Below are positions 17,045-26,891 of a stretch of DNA of 64,000 nucleotides, piece by piece (positions within the stretch are counted from its first letter, which is position 1; every line of letters begins with the position of its first letter). The position numbers and the translations under genes were made by a program. The notes beneath the pieces are model-generated. The model did no database searches. It was not told where the DNA came from and worked only from the letters and a program-made list of their open reading frames with translations. The stretch comes from Solirubrobacter pauli (GTDB lineage: Bacteria; Actinomycetota; Thermoleophilia; Solirubrobacterales; Solirubrobacteraceae). The stretch spans positions 1,039,426-1,103,425 of the forward strand of contig NZ_RBIL01000001.1 of assembly GCF_003633755.1 (NCBI RefSeq), in the 5' to 3' direction.

Positions 17045-18588
17045 TACAGGCCTCGCCACTTGTGCGGAGCGATCAGCTCGTCGGCCGCCGTCGGCCCGGC
17101 GCTGCCCGACTCGTAGGTGTGCAGCTTGCCCTTGTCCGCGTCCCAGGCCTTCAGGATCGGGTCGATGATCGCCCACTGGGCGAGCACCTCGTCGTTGCGG
17201 GTGAAGAGCGTCGCCTCGCCGCGCATCGCGTCCATGATCAGCCGCTCGTAGGCCTCCGGCGACTGCGACATGAACGCCGAGCCGTAGAGGAACTCCATGT
17301 TCACCGGCCGGATGCGCATGCTCGAGCCGGGGATCTTCGCCCCCAGCGACAGCGACACGCCCTCGTTGGGCTGCATGGTGAGCACGAGCTGGTTGGGCTG
17401 CACACCGACCGACCCCTGCGACTGGAACGCCAGGTGCGGCACCGGCTTGAGCTGCACCGCGATCTCGGTCACCTTGCGCGTGAGCCGCTTGCCCGTGCGC
17501 AGGTAGATCGGCACGCCCGCCCAACGCCAGTTGTGGACCTCGAGCTTGATCGCCGCGTACGTCTCGGTGCGCGAGTCGTCCGGCACGCCCTCCTCTTCGA
17601 GGTAGCCGCCGACGTCCTCGCCGCCCTCGTCACCGGCGGTGTACTGCGCCCGCACCGTGCACTGGCGCACCTCCTCCGGGGTCGGCGGGGTGATCGCGTG
17701 CAGGACCTTGACCTTCTCGTCGCGGACCTTGTCGGCCTCGAACGAGGCCGGCGGCTCCATGCACACGAGCGTGAGCAGCTGGAGCATGTGGTTCTGGACG
17801 AGGTCGCGCAGCGCGCCGGCCTGGTCGTAGTAGCCGGCGCGCGTCCCGATGCCGATGTCCTCGGCCGCGGTGATCTGGATGTTCTCGATGTAGTTGCGGT
17901 TCCAGACCGGCTCGAACATGAAGTTCGCGAACCGGAACGCCATCACGTTCTGGACGGTCTCCTTGCCCAGGTAGTGATCGATGCGGTAGACCTGCGACTC
18001 GCGGAAGACGTGCTCGACCACCGACTGCAGCTCGCGCGCCGACTCGAGGTCGACGCCGAACGGCTTCTCGATGATGCAGCGGACGTCGACGTCGGGGTCG
18101 TAGTTGAGGTCCGCGTCCTTGAGCGCCTTGACGATCACCGGGAAGAACTCGGGCGCCGTCGACAGGTAGAAGTCGCGGTTGAGCTTGCCGCCGCCGTCCT
18201 CGTCGAGCTCCTCGATCAGCGTCTTGAGCTTCTTGTAGCTCTCGACGTCCGCGAAGTCGAAGCCGACGTAGCGGACGCGGCTGAGCAGCCCCTCGAGCAC
18301 GGTCGCGTCGGGCTCACGGCGCGAGTACTGCTTGATCGCGTTGCGGGCGACCTCGCGGAACTCGTCGTCCGGCATCTCCCGGCGCGAGATGCCGATCAGG
18401 TTGAAGCGCTCCGGCAGCGCGCCCTCGTGGGCGAGGTTGTAGAGCGCGGGCAGCAGCTTGCGGTGGGCGAGGTCACCCGTGGCGCCGAAGATCGTCAGCG
18501 TGGTCGCCGGGACCGGCAGCCGCTCGAGCCCTTCGATGAGGGGGTTCTCGCCGAGCGTCGCCGGGTCGGGCTTGACGTCCACCGCCAT
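17044..18588 (-). CDS. zwf: Glucose-6-phosphate 1-dehydrogenase
   Basis: This 514-residue first enzyme of the oxidative pentose phosphate path oxidises glucose 6-phosphate with NADP. The cofactor motif is TIFGATGDLAHRKLLPALYNL near residue 33. The substrate and active-site signature RIDHYLGKETVQNVMAFRFAN is intact. Further family segments are KPFGVDLESA and DKGKLHTYESGSAGP. The length is normal. It starts two bases after gnd ends, in a continuous leftward operon. Confidence 0.96.
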   Translation of the reverse strand: MAVDVKPDPATLGENPLIEGLERLPVPATTLTIFGATGDLAHRKLLPALYNLAHEGALPERFNLIGISRREMPDDEFREVARNAIKQYSRREPDATVLEGLLSRVRYVGFDFADVESYKKLKTLIEELDEDGGGKLNRDFYLSTAPEFFPVIVKALKDADLNYDPDVDVRCIIEKPFGVDLESARELQSVVEHVFRESQVYRIDHYLGKETVQNVMAFRFANFMFEPVWNRNYIENIQITAAEDIGIGTRAGYYDQAGALRDLVQNHMLQLLTLVCMEPPASFEADKVRDEKVKVLHAITPPTPEEVRQCTVRAQYTAGDEGGEDVGGYLEEEGVPDDSRTETYAAIKLEVHNWRWAGVPIYLRTGKRLTRKVTEIAVQLKPVPHLAFQSQGSVGVQPNQLVLTMQPNEGVSLSLGAKIPGSSMRIRPVNMEFLYGSAFMSQSPEAYERLIMDAMRGEATLFTRNDEVLAQWAIIDPILKAWDADKGKLHTYESGSAGPTAADELIAPHKWRGL

Positions 18589-18589
18589 C

Positions 18590-19501
18590 TCAGGTCTCCT
18601 CGACCTTCTTCACCGCGTGGCCACCGAACTGGTTGCGCAGCGCGGCCAGCACGCGGGCGGCGTAGTCGCCTTCCTTGCGCGAGTAGAAGCGCGCGTACAG
18701 GGACGCGGCCAGCGCGGGCGTCGGGACCGCCATCTCGATGCCGTCGTTCATCATCCAGCGGCCCTCGCCGGAGTCGTCGACGTAGCCCACGAGGCGGCCG
18801 AGGTCGTTGCCCTCTTCCTCGAACGCCTTCTCGGCGAGCTCGCACAGCCAGGAGCGCACGACCGAGCCGCGGTTCCAGAGGCCGGCGACCTCCTTGAGCT
18901 CGATCGGGAACGGCGACTGGTGCATGAGGTCGAAGCCCTCGGCGTACGCCTGCATCATCCCGTACTCGACGCCGTTGTGGACCATCTTCACGAAGTGCCC
19001 GGCACCCGCGGGGCCGAAGTGGCGCCAGCCGTCCGGCGGGGCGAGCACGTCGAGGATCGGGCTCAGCTGCTGGATCGACTCGTCGGGGCCGCCGGCCATC
19101 ATGCAGTAGCCCACGTCGAGGCCCCAGACGCCGCCGGACGTGCCGACGTCCGCGTAGTTGATCCCCTTGGCCTCGAGCTCGGTCGAGCGGCGCTGGTCGT
19201 CGTGCCAGTTGGTGTTGCCGCCGTCGACGATCGTGTCGCCCTCCTCCAGCAGCTCCGTGAGCTGCGTGATGGTGTCCTCGGTGATCTTGCCGGAGGGCAC
19301 CATCAGCCACACCAGGCGTGGCTTCTCGAGCTTGGAGACGAGCTCCTCGAGCGAGTGGGCGCCGACCGCCCCGTGGCCCTCGGCGGCGGCGACGGCGTCC
19401 GCGTTCGGGTCGAAGGCGACGACCTCATGGTCTGAGTCGCGCTCGATCCGATGGACCATGTTGCCGCCCATCTTGCCGAGGCCGACGAATCCGATCTGCA
19501 T
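18590..19501 (-). CDS. gnd: 6-phosphogluconate dehydrogenase, decarboxylating (short GndA type)
   Basis: This 303-residue enzyme has N-terminal IGFVGLGKMGGNMVHRI with the Rossmann GxGxMG, the substrate region DVGTSGGVWGLDVGYCMMAGG, and KMVHNGVEYGMMQAYAEGFDLM with the catalytic Lys/His region. At about 300 residues it is the short form, which in many bacteria prefers NAD, rather than the 470-residue NADP form. It decarboxylates 6-phosphogluconate to ribulose 5-phosphate. It lies between pgi and zwf. Confidence 0.94.
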   Translation of the reverse strand: MQIGFVGLGKMGGNMVHRIERDSDHEVVAFDPNADAVAAAEGHGAVGAHSLEELVSKLEKPRLVWLMVPSGKITEDTITQLTELLEEGDTIVDGGNTNWHDDQRRSTELEAKGINYADVGTSGGVWGLDVGYCMMAGGPDESIQQLSPILDVLAPPDGWRHFGPAGAGHFVKMVHNGVEYGMMQAYAEGFDLMHQSPFPIELKEVAGLWNRGSVVRSWLCELAEKAFEEEGNDLGRLVGYVDDSGEGRWMMNDGIEMAVPTPALAASLYARFYSRKEGDYAARVLAALRNQFGGHAVKKVEET

Positions 19502-19503
19502 GT

Positions 19504-21066
19504 CTAGAGCTGCTCCTTGATGGCGTCGATGTCGCCGACCGTGATGCGCACCGCGGGGAGGCCGTGGCTGCGCAGGGTCTCGAGGTCGCCGTCCGCCTGA
19601 GCGCGGATCAGCGTCTTGAAGGTGAAGGTCTCGCCGGGCACTTCGAGGTCGCCCGTGGGCTCGTCGACGAGTTGCAGGAAGCGGCCCGTCTTGGGTCCGC
19701 CCTTGTGCAGCTGCCCGGTCGAGTGCAGGAAGCGCGGGCCGTAGCCCCAGGTCGTCGCGACCTTGTACTTGGCCACGATCGCCTCACGCAGGCTCGCCAC
19801 GGCGGCCTCGGTCTCGGACGAGTACGGCAGGTAGCCCATGATCGCGAAGTACGCCGGCGGCTCGAGGCCCTCGGTCAGCTCGCCTAGGCTGCCCGCTTCG
19901 AGGCCACTGGAACCGTCGCGCAGGACGCGGTTCGTGTTGTCCTTGGCCTCTTGCACGTTCGGCTGGTCGAACGGGTTGATCTCCAGCACCCAGCCGGCGA
20001 CGGCGACCGCGAACTCGCTCAGGTAGAAGATCCGGCCCAGGTCGGTCGGGCCCAGGGCGCGGATCGTGATCACCGGGTGGCCGGCGTCCTTGAGCTTGGC
20101 CAGCTTGCCGGCGTTGGTGGAGTGCTCGGTGGCCACGTGGAGGAACACGCGGTCGTCGCCGTAGGCCTCCGGGCCGAGCAGCGGCTCGTCGGCGATCGGC
20201 AGGATGCCGCGGCCGTGCTTGCCGGTGGACTCGGCCACGAGCTGCTCGGCCCAGACGCCGTACGAGCTCAGCGGGTCGTCGGCGACGAACGTCAGCTTGT
20301 CGCGACCGGCGCGGGCCAGCTCGCCCAGCGCCACGCCCAGCCACAGGCCGGGGTTGCCCTGCTCGCCCTGGCACTCCTCCTGGGCGCCGATCGCCGACTC
20401 CAGAACCGCGGCCACGTCGTAGCCCGCGACCACCGCGGGGACGAGCCCGAACGCGCTCAGCGCGCTGTAGCGGCCGCCGATGTTCGGATCGCCGTAGAAG
20501 ACGCGGCGGAAGCCCTGCGCGTTCGCGAGCTCCTCCAGGCCCGAGCCCGGATCGGTGACGGCGGCGAAGTGCGGGCCGTTGATGCGTTCGGCGAACGCCT
20601 TGTACATCGACAGCGGCTCGATCGTCCCGCCGGACTTGGAGGAGACGATCGCGAGCGTCGTCTCCAGCGGCAGCGTGTCGAGGTACTTGCCCACCTCGTC
20701 CGGATGCGTGGAGTCCAGGACGTGCAGCGTGAGCCCGTTCTCCGCGGTCCCGAACGACTGCCGGAAGACCTCGGGCGCCAGGCTCGAGCCACCCATGCCG
20801 AGCACGACGGCGTCCGTATAGCCCTCGCGCAACAGCTCGTCGCGGAAGCCCTCGAGATCGGCGAGCTGCTCGCGCGAGCGCTCGGCGATGTCCAGCCAGC
20901 CCAGGCGATTGGTGACCTCCGGGGTGCCTTCAGGCGCCCACAGCGTCCCGTCCTTGCGCCAGATGCGGCCCACGATGTCCTCGTCCGCGGCGCGGCGAAG
21001 GCGCGTCTGCACGCCATCGGCATATCGCTCGGGGACGTCGGCCTCGATCGTCGTGACGTCACTCAT
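19504..21066 (-). CDS. pgi: Glucose-6-phosphate isomerase, resembling the Pgi half of Tal-Pgi fusions
   Basis: The product has 520 residues. Sugar-phosphate isomerase (SIS) motifs are clear: LGMGGSSLAPEVF, IVSSKSGGTIEPLSMYKAF, DPGSGLEELA, FGLVPAVVAGYDV, ATEHSTNAGKLAKLKDAGHPVITI and LHKGGPKTGRFLQL. The opening ADGVQTRLRRAADEDIVGRIWRKDGTLW recalls the isomerase half of bifunctional transaldolase/Pgi proteins rather than E. coli Pgi. No transaldolase domain or gene accompanies it here. The ATG at 21066 is chosen because upstream codons lie in a hairpin region. Its product would link glycolysis and the pentose phosphate path. Confidence 0.88.
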   Translation of the reverse strand: MSDVTTIEADVPERYADGVQTRLRRAADEDIVGRIWRKDGTLWAPEGTPEVTNRLGWLDIAERSREQLADLEGFRDELLREGYTDAVVLGMGGSSLAPEVFRQSFGTAENGLTLHVLDSTHPDEVGKYLDTLPLETTLAIVSSKSGGTIEPLSMYKAFAERINGPHFAAVTDPGSGLEELANAQGFRRVFYGDPNIGGRYSALSAFGLVPAVVAGYDVAAVLESAIGAQEECQGEQGNPGLWLGVALGELARAGRDKLTFVADDPLSSYGVWAEQLVAESTGKHGRGILPIADEPLLGPEAYGDDRVFLHVATEHSTNAGKLAKLKDAGHPVITIRALGPTDLGRIFYLSEFAVAVAGWVLEINPFDQPNVQEAKDNTNRVLRDGSSGLEAGSLGELTEGLEPPAYFAIMGYLPYSSETEAAVASLREAIVAKYKVATTWGYGPRFLHSTGQLHKGGPKTGRFLQLVDEPTGDLEVPGETFTFKTLIRAQADGDLETLRSHGLPAVRITVGDIDAIKEQL

Positions 21067-21117
21067 AGCTCTATTCCTTCCCGTGGCGGCTCCAGGACTT
21101 GCGCGACGGACGCTAGC

Positions 21118-21148
21118 GAACTGCGCGTGCACGGAGCACGCGCAGTTC
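21118..21148 (-). terminator. 13-base-pair perfect hairpin between tkt and pgi
   Basis: Arms 21118-21130 and 21136-21148 are perfect reverse complements (GAACTGCGCGTGC) around the loop ACGGA. No T-run follows in the leftward direction, so it is not a classic terminator. A weaker second hairpin (AAGGG with CCCTT) overlaps the tkt stop. It may set relative expression of tkt and downstream genes or protect an mRNA end. Confidence 0.6.
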
Positions 21149-21159
21149 ACGCGAAGGGT

Positions 21160-23172
21160 TCAGCCCTTCAACACGCCCCGCGCGACGTCCGCGACGTTCT
21201 CGCCCGTGAAGCCGAAGTGCTTGTAGAGCGCGCCGGCCGGGGCGGAAGCGCCGAACGTCGTCATGGCCACGACCGCGCCACGGTCGCCCACCCACCGGTG
21301 CCAGCCGAGCGGCGCCGCCGCTTCGACCGCCACACGCGCCGTCACGGACGGCGGCAGGACCTCGTCGCGGTAGGCCTGGTCCTGGGCCTCGAAGCGGTCC
21401 AGGCACGGCGCGGAGACGAGGCGTACCTTCACGCCGTCCTCCTCCAGGAGCTTGCGCGCGTCGTTGGCGACGTGCACCTCGGTGCCGGAGGCGATCAGGA
21501 TCACGTCCGGCTCGCCGTCTGAGTCAGCGAGGACGTACGCGCCCCGCTCGATCGCGTCGCTCGGCACGCCGGCCGGGTCCCACACGGGAACGCCCTGGCG
21601 GGAGAGCGCCAGCGCCGTCGGGGTGTCCGTGGCCGAGAGCGCGAAGCGCCAGGCCAGCGCGGTCTCGTTGAAGCCCGCCGGGCGGACCACGTTGATGTTC
21701 GGCGTCGCGCGCAGCGTCGCGAGCTGCTCGATCGGCTGGTGGGTCGGGCCGTCCTCGCCGACGCCGATCGAGTCGTGCGTGAACACGAACGTCGACGGGA
21801 TGTGCATCAGCGCGGCGAGGCGGATCGACGCCTTCATGTAGTCGCTGAAGATGAAGAAGCCGGCGCCGAACGCGCGGAAGCCGGACAGCGTCAGGCCGTT
21901 GACGATCGCGCCCATGCCGTGCTCGCGGATGCCGAAGTGGAAGTTGCGGCCGCCGTAGGAGGCCGTGTTCACGGACCCGCCGTCCTTGATCAACGTCAGC
22001 GTCGACGGCGCGAGGTCGGCGGAGCCGCCGACCATCTCCGGCACCTGCGCGGCCGCCCACTGGATGACGTCCTGGGACGCCTTGCGGGTGGCGATCATGC
22101 CGGAGTCCGGGCCCTTGGTCGGGACCTCGGCGTCCCAGCCCTCGGGGAGCTCGCGGGAGAGCTGGCGCTCGAACTGGTCGGCCAGCTCCGGGAAGGCCTC
22201 GCGGTACGCGGCGAAGCGCTCGTTCCAGGCCGACTCGAGCTCCTCGCCCTTGCCCTCGAGCGAGCGGAAGTGCGCGAGCGCCTCCTCCGGCACGAAGAAC
22301 GGCTCCTCCGACGGCCAGTTGTAGGCCTGCTTGGTGAGCTTGATCTCCTCGTCGCCGAGCGGCGAGCCGTGCGCCTCGTGCGTGTCCTGCTTGTTCGGCG
22401 AGCCCGGGGCGATGTGCGTGCGGACGACGATCAGCGACGGGCGGTCGGTGACGTCCTTCGCGTTCGCGAGCGCCTCCTCGATCCGGTCCAGCCCGATGTC
22501 CTCACCCAAGTTCTGGACGTGCCAGCCGTAGGCCTCGTAGCGCGCGGCGACGTCCTCGGTGAAGGAGATCGCGGTGTCGCCCTCGATCGAGATGTGGTTG
22601 TCGTCCCAGAAGGCGATCAGGCGGCCGAGGCCCAGGTGACCGGCGAGCGAGGACGCCTCGTGCGAGATGCCCTCCTGCAGGTCGCCGTCGGACGCGATCA
22701 CGTACGTGTAGTGATCGACGATCTCGTGGCCGTCGCGGTTGTAGCGCTCGGCCAGCATGCGCTCGCCGAGGGCCATGCCGACCGCGGTCGAGATGCCCTG
22801 GCCGAGCGGGCCGGTGGTGGTCTCGATGCCGGCGGCGTGGCCGTACTCGGGGTGGCCGGCGGTCGGCGAGCCGAGCTGGCGGAAGTTCTTGAGGTCGTCG
22901 AGCGTGAGGCCGTAGCCGGTCAGGTACAGCATCGAGTACAGGAGCATCGACGCGTGGCCGCACGACAGCACGAAGCGGTCACGATCCGCCCACTTGGCGT
23001 TCTTGGGGTTGTGCTCCATCACCCGCGTGTAGAGCACGTACGCGAGCGGCGCGAGCGCCATCGGCGTACCGGGATGGCCGGAGTTGGCCTTCTGGACCGC
23101 ATCCATCGAGAGGGTGCGGATCGTGTTCACGCAGAGCTCGTCGAGGGTGGACCGATCTTCTGCGACGGACAA
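21160..23172 (-). CDS. tkt: Transketolase
   Basis: The product has 670 residues. Thiamine-diphosphate motif [36 protein letters not shown], the N-terminal [19 protein letters not shown], and the pyrimidine-domain motif [25 protein letters not shown] are all intact. It transfers two-carbon units in the non-oxidative pentose phosphate path. The start is a TTG at 23172 preceded by a strong GGAGG six bases upstream; no ATG or GTG lies before the conserved N-terminus. It is the first gene of the leftward carbohydrate operon. Confidence 0.96.
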   Translation of the reverse strand: MSVAEDRSTLDELCVNTIRTLSMDAVQKANSGHPGTPMALAPLAYVLYTRVMEHNPKNAKWADRDRFVLSCGHASMLLYSMLYLTGYGLTLDDLKNFRQLGSPTAGHPEYGHAAGIETTTGPLGQGISTAVGMALGERMLAERYNRDGHEIVDHYTYVIASDGDLQEGISHEASSLAGHLGLGRLIAFWDDNHISIEGDTAISFTEDVAARYEAYGWHVQNLGEDIGLDRIEEALANAKDVTDRPSLIVVRTHIAPGSPNKQDTHEAHGSPLGDEEIKLTKQAYNWPSEEPFFVPEEALAHFRSLEGKGEELESAWNERFAAYREAFPELADQFERQLSRELPEGWDAEVPTKGPDSGMIATRKASQDVIQWAAAQVPEMVGGSADLAPSTLTLIKDGGSVNTASYGGRNFHFGIREHGMGAIVNGLTLSGFRAFGAGFFIFSDYMKASIRLAALMHIPSTFVFTHDSIGVGEDGPTHQPIEQLATLRATPNINVVRPAGFNETALAWRFALSATDTPTALALSRQGVPVWDPAGVPSDAIERGAYVLADSDGEPDVILIASGTEVHVANDARKLLEEDGVKVRLVSAPCLDRFEAQDQAYRDEVLPPSVTARVAVEAAAPLGWHRWVGDRGAVVAMTTFGASAPAGALYKHFGFTGENVADVARGVLKG

Positions 23173-23341
23173 CGCAAGCCTCCAAGGGGTCGAATTCGCG
23201 ACCCGAGAAGCTAGCGTGCCGGTTGATCGAGCGACTGCGCGACGACTAAGGCACCGCGCTCAGCGACGTAAGGGGTGCGTCGCCGGAGCCCGCTGCGAAC
23301 GCCCGATGTGTGACGGTCGTCTCAGGCGCAGGATGAGGCTC

Positions 23342-23494
23342 ATGCATCCCCAACTGATGACGATGTTCGCCGACGCGCAGTCGCAGGCGCTGCGCGATGC
23401 CGCCACCGCCCGTCGTCGCGGGCGCGTCGCACGGCCCGCCACGGGCTGGTCGCTGCACTTCCGACTCCCCAGGAGGACGCGCGTCGCGGTGTAG
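23342..23494 (+). CDS. Small basic hypothetical protein (50 aa)
   Basis: The frame [28 protein letters not shown] resembles the short helical proteins, beginning Met-His-Pro, that are scattered through actinobacterial genomes. It has an N-terminal amphipathic helix and an Arg-rich tail. An in-frame ATG also exists at 23333; the sequence ATGAGG before 23342 can serve as a ribosome binding site. The stop TAG forms part of the TAGAAT hexamer before msrB. Function is unknown. Confidence 0.5.
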   Translation: MHPQLMTMFADAQSQALRDAATARRRGRVARPATGWSLHFRLPRRTRVAV

Positions 23495-23519
23495 AATCTC
23501 AGTCATGGCGACTGAGATT
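23492..23519 (+). promoter_or_regulatory. msrB -10 box and inverted repeat flanking its start codon
   Basis: TAGAAT (23492-23497) lies seven bases before the ATG at 23505, so transcription would begin at or next to the start codon. AATCTCAGTC (23495-23504) and GACTGAGATT (23510-23519) are perfect reverse complements around ATGGC. This could be a repressor operator or, in RNA made from an upstream promoter, a hairpin hiding the start codon. No convincing -35 box is seen. Confidence 0.6.
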
Positions 23520-23903
23520 GAGAAGACTGACGCGCAGTGGCGTGAGGAGCTCACGCCGGAGCAGTACGCGGTGCTGCGGCAGGCGGGTACGGAGCGTGCG
23601 TTCACCGGGAAGTACTGGGACGCGCACGAGGACGGGATGTACCGCTGTGCCGGCTGCGGCGCGGAGCTGTTCTCCAGCGACACCAAGTTCGAGTCCGGCT
23701 CGGGCTGGCCGTCGTTCACGGAGCCCGCGTTCGCCGCGAACGTGGAGACCAAGCAGGACGTCTCGCACGGCATGATCCGCACCGAGGTGCTGTGCAAGCG
23801 CTGCGGCGGCCACCTCGGGCACGTGTTCCCGGACGGCCCGCGCGAGGCCGGCGGCCTGCGCTACTGCATCAACAGCGCGGCGCTGGACCTCGAGACCAAG
23901 TAA
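23505..23903 (+). CDS. msrB: Peptide-methionine (R)-S-oxide reductase MsrB
   Basis: This 132-residue enzyme reduces methionine R-sulfoxide in proteins. It has both zinc Cys pairs (CAGCG and CKRCG), the substrate motif [10 protein letters not shown] and the catalytic Cys in RYCINSAAL. The length is normal for a stand-alone MsrB. The ATG is chosen for the conserved N-terminus [28 protein letters not shown] rho-independent terminator follows directly. Confidence 0.95.
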   Translation: MATEIEKTDAQWREELTPEQYAVLRQAGTERAFTGKYWDAHEDGMYRCAGCGAELFSSDTKFESGSGWPSFTEPAFAANVETKQDVSHGMIRTEVLCKRCGGHLGHVFPDGPREAGGLRYCINSAALDLETK

Positions 23904-23924
23904 CGCGTCCGCGCCCGGTCGCGC

Positions 23925-23942
23925 GCCCCTGAGCGGGGCTTT
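23925..23942 (+). terminator. Rho-independent terminator after msrB
   Basis: GCCCC (23925-23929), loop TGAGC, GGGGC (23935-23939) and then TTT form a compact GC hairpin with a short T-run, 22 bases after the msrB stop and before the ABC operon. Confidence 0.7.
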
Positions 23943-23965
23943 AGAGAGCGGTCTACGGTGGGTGG

Positions 23966-24634
<669 letters not shown>

Positions 24635-24647
24635 CGGGCCCGCGCGC

Positions 24648-26891
24648 GTGATCCGCGACGCGCTGGCGGCGCTGCGCGCGCGCCGCGGCCGCACCGTGCT
24701 CGCTGCGCTCGGCGTGCTGGCCGCGTCGCTCGTGGTCGGCACGAGCGTGACCGTCGGCTACTCCCTCGCGACCGGCTTCCAGCGCTCCGCCGAGCAGGCG
24801 CAGCTGCCGGACGTTATCGCGCGCTTCCCGGAGCGCCGGCTGAGCGAGATCGACGCCCGCGTCTCGGCGCTACCCAACCTCGCGACGCGCTCGTACCGGT
24901 TCGAGCGGCTCAACCAGGAGCTCGCCGCCGACGGCCACTTCACCCGCAAGGGCGCGGTCACGACCGTGTTCGAGGGCCGCCGCGGCTACAAGGTCGTCGA
25001 CGGCCGCGACGTGCGTGACGGCTCCACCGGTGACGTCGTCATCGAGCGCGGCCTCGCCCGCGAGTGGGACCTTCACGTGGGCGACGAGCTGTCGGTGCAG
25101 CGCCGTGGCCTCCTGCGCGTGAGCGGCATCGCGGTCTCGCCCGACAACGTCGCCTATCCGCTCGCGAGCGCCGCCCGCGTCTACATCGCGGAGGCCGAGC
25201 ACCGCCGCTCGCCACCGCCGAACGTCGCGCTCCTGTGGCTGGCCGACCCCGACAAGGCCGACGTCACGCTCGCGCAGGCTCGCGCCGTCACCTTCGGCCT
25301 CGGCAAGCTCCAGTTCATCACGCGCACGGGCGTCGAGATCCTGCTCTCGCAGGCGGCGGGCATCGTGATCTCCCTGCTCGTGGCGTTCTCGCTCGTCGCG
25401 CTCGTCGCCGCCGGGACGATGCTCGCCGCGAGCGCCCACGCCGACGTCCAGCGCCGCCTCACCGGCCTCGGCGTCCAACGCGCGCTCGGGTTCGGCCCTG
25501 GCCGGATCGCCGCCCAGCAGGCCGTCGAGGCCGTGCTGCTCGCGGTCCCCGCCGCCGTGGTCGGCATCGCGCTCGGCGCCCTCGTCGTCGCCGGCCCCTC
25601 CGCGCAGCTGATCGCCGCGCTCAACGAGCTCGGCCCGGGCGTCGCGCTGCTCGGCCCGCTCGCGCTGTCGGCCGCCGCGGTGGTGGCGATCGTGGTCGCC
25701 GCCGCGACCTGGCCGGCCTGGCGCGCCGCCCGCCGGCCACCCGTGGAGATCCTCCGCGGCGGCGACCTCGCACGCACGCCGCAGCGCGCGGCGCGTCTCC
25801 CCCACGGCTTGCTGGCGCTCGGCGTGCGCTTCGCCACCGCGGCCCGCGCGCGCTGGCTGGCGGCGGTCGCGACCATCGCGGTGTGCGCGGGCGTCGTCAC
25901 GCTCATGCTCGCGCTCGCCAGCCTGCTCGAGCGCCTGCGGGAGGACCCGGGCACGGTCGGCAAGCGCTACCAGCTCGCGGTCCAGCTGGCCCCCGAGCGC
26001 ATCCCCGAGGCACGGCGGCTCGACGGCGTGGCCGACGTCGGCGAGCGCTACTCGATCGACGCCGCCGACTCGTTCCGGCTCGGCGAGCCGATCCGGCTCG
26101 TCGCCTACCCCGGCGACCACACGCGCTTCGAGAACCCGCCGCTCGCCGAGGGACGCCGCATCCGCGGGCCGGACGAAGTCGAGGTCGGCGTCGGCATGGC
26201 CGACGCGCTGGGCCTGCGGCCCGGCAGCACGCTCGCCGCGCAGGTGCCCGACGGCGGCGAGATCCGCTTCCGCGTCGCAGGCGTGGTCCGGGCGCTCGAG
26301 AACGACGGTCGGATCGCGTGGATCCGACCGGACAAGCTGCTCGAGACGCGCCCGGACCTCAGCCCGCAGGTCGTCGTCCGGCTCGACTCGAACGCCGACC
26401 CGGCCCAGGTCACGCGCGCGCTCGTGGGCCTCGGGGCGCAGCTGCAGCCCGTGGGCGCCGCGCAGACCGACAACGCCGCGTTCCTCGCCGTGCTGGCGGC
26501 GGTGCTCCGCGGCGTCGGCCTCGCGGTCGGGCTCGTGTGCCTGTACGCGCTGATCCAGGCGCTGACGGTCACGGCCCGCGAGCGGCGAGGGGCGGTCGCG
26601 CTGCTCAGGGCCACCGGGGCCGACGCGCCCACGATCTCCCTCGTGCTCGCGGGGGCGGCGATCGCGGTCGCCGTCCCCGCCGCGATCGCCGGCGTGGCGC
26701 TCGAGCTGCTCGTGTTCGGCCCGGCCGTGTCGCGGCTCGCGGCGAGCTTCGCGTCGCTGCCGCTCGGCGCGTCCAACGGCCAGATCGCGCTCGTGTTCGC
26801 CGGCCTGCTGGCGCTGTCCGCCCTCGCCACCGTGCTCGTCGCCCGGCGGGTCATGCGCGAGCCGATCATCGCGGGGCTGCGCGAGGAATGA
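24648..26891 (+). CDS. FtsX-like ABC permease
   Basis: This 747-residue protein has an N-terminal membrane helix (VLAALGVLAASLVVGTSVTVGYSLATG), then a ~200-residue external domain. Three helices follow (IVISLLVAFSLVALVAAGTML and on), a second N-terminal-like helix, another external domain and three more helices, the double FtsX-fold arrangement. It partners with the LolD-like ATPase. The cargo could be a lipoprotein, lipid or peptide. It starts with GTG at 24648, and its stop overlaps the next ATG. Confidence 0.9.
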   Translation: MIRDALAALRARRGRTVLAALGVLAASLVVGTSVTVGYSLATGFQRSAEQAQLPDVIARFPERRLSEIDARVSALPNLATRSYRFERLNQELAADGHFTRKGAVTTVFEGRRGYKVVDGRDVRDGSTGDVVIERGLAREWDLHVGDELSVQRRGLLRVSGIAVSPDNVAYPLASAARVYIAEAEHRRSPPPNVALLWLADPDKADVTLAQARAVTFGLGKLQFITRTGVEILLSQAAGIVISLLVAFSLVALVAAGTMLAASAHADVQRRLTGLGVQRALGFGPGRIAAQQAVEAVLLAVPAAVVGIALGALVVAGPSAQLIAALNELGPGVALLGPLALSAAAVVAIVVAAATWPAWRAARRPPVEILRGGDLARTPQRAARLPHGLLALGVRFATAARARWLAAVATIAVCAGVVTLMLALASLLERLREDPGTVGKRYQLAVQLAPERIPEARRLDGVADVGERYSIDAADSFRLGEPIRLVAYPGDHTRFENPPLAEGRRIRGPDEVEVGVGMADALGLRPGSTLAAQVPDGGEIRFRVAGVVRALENDGRIAWIRPDKLLETRPDLSPQVVVRLDSNADPAQVTRALVGLGAQLQPVGAAQTDNAAFLAVLAAVLRGVGLAVGLVCLYALIQALTVTARERRGAVALLRATGADAPTISLVLAGAAIAVAVPAAIAGVALELLVFGPAVSRLAASFASLPLGASNGQIALVFAGLLALSALATVLVARRVMREPIIAGLREE

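Noticed and set aside
21173-21190. A mobile element or integration site near the transketolase end
   Set aside because: The inverted repeats are short hairpins; there is no transposase or integrase gene and no target duplication.
25990-26025. A possible third copy of the structured repeat (CCCCGAGGCACGGCGGCTCG)
   Set aside because: Only a short GC-rich match inside the FtsX-like coding sequence; the rest of the core and the pairing arms are absent.
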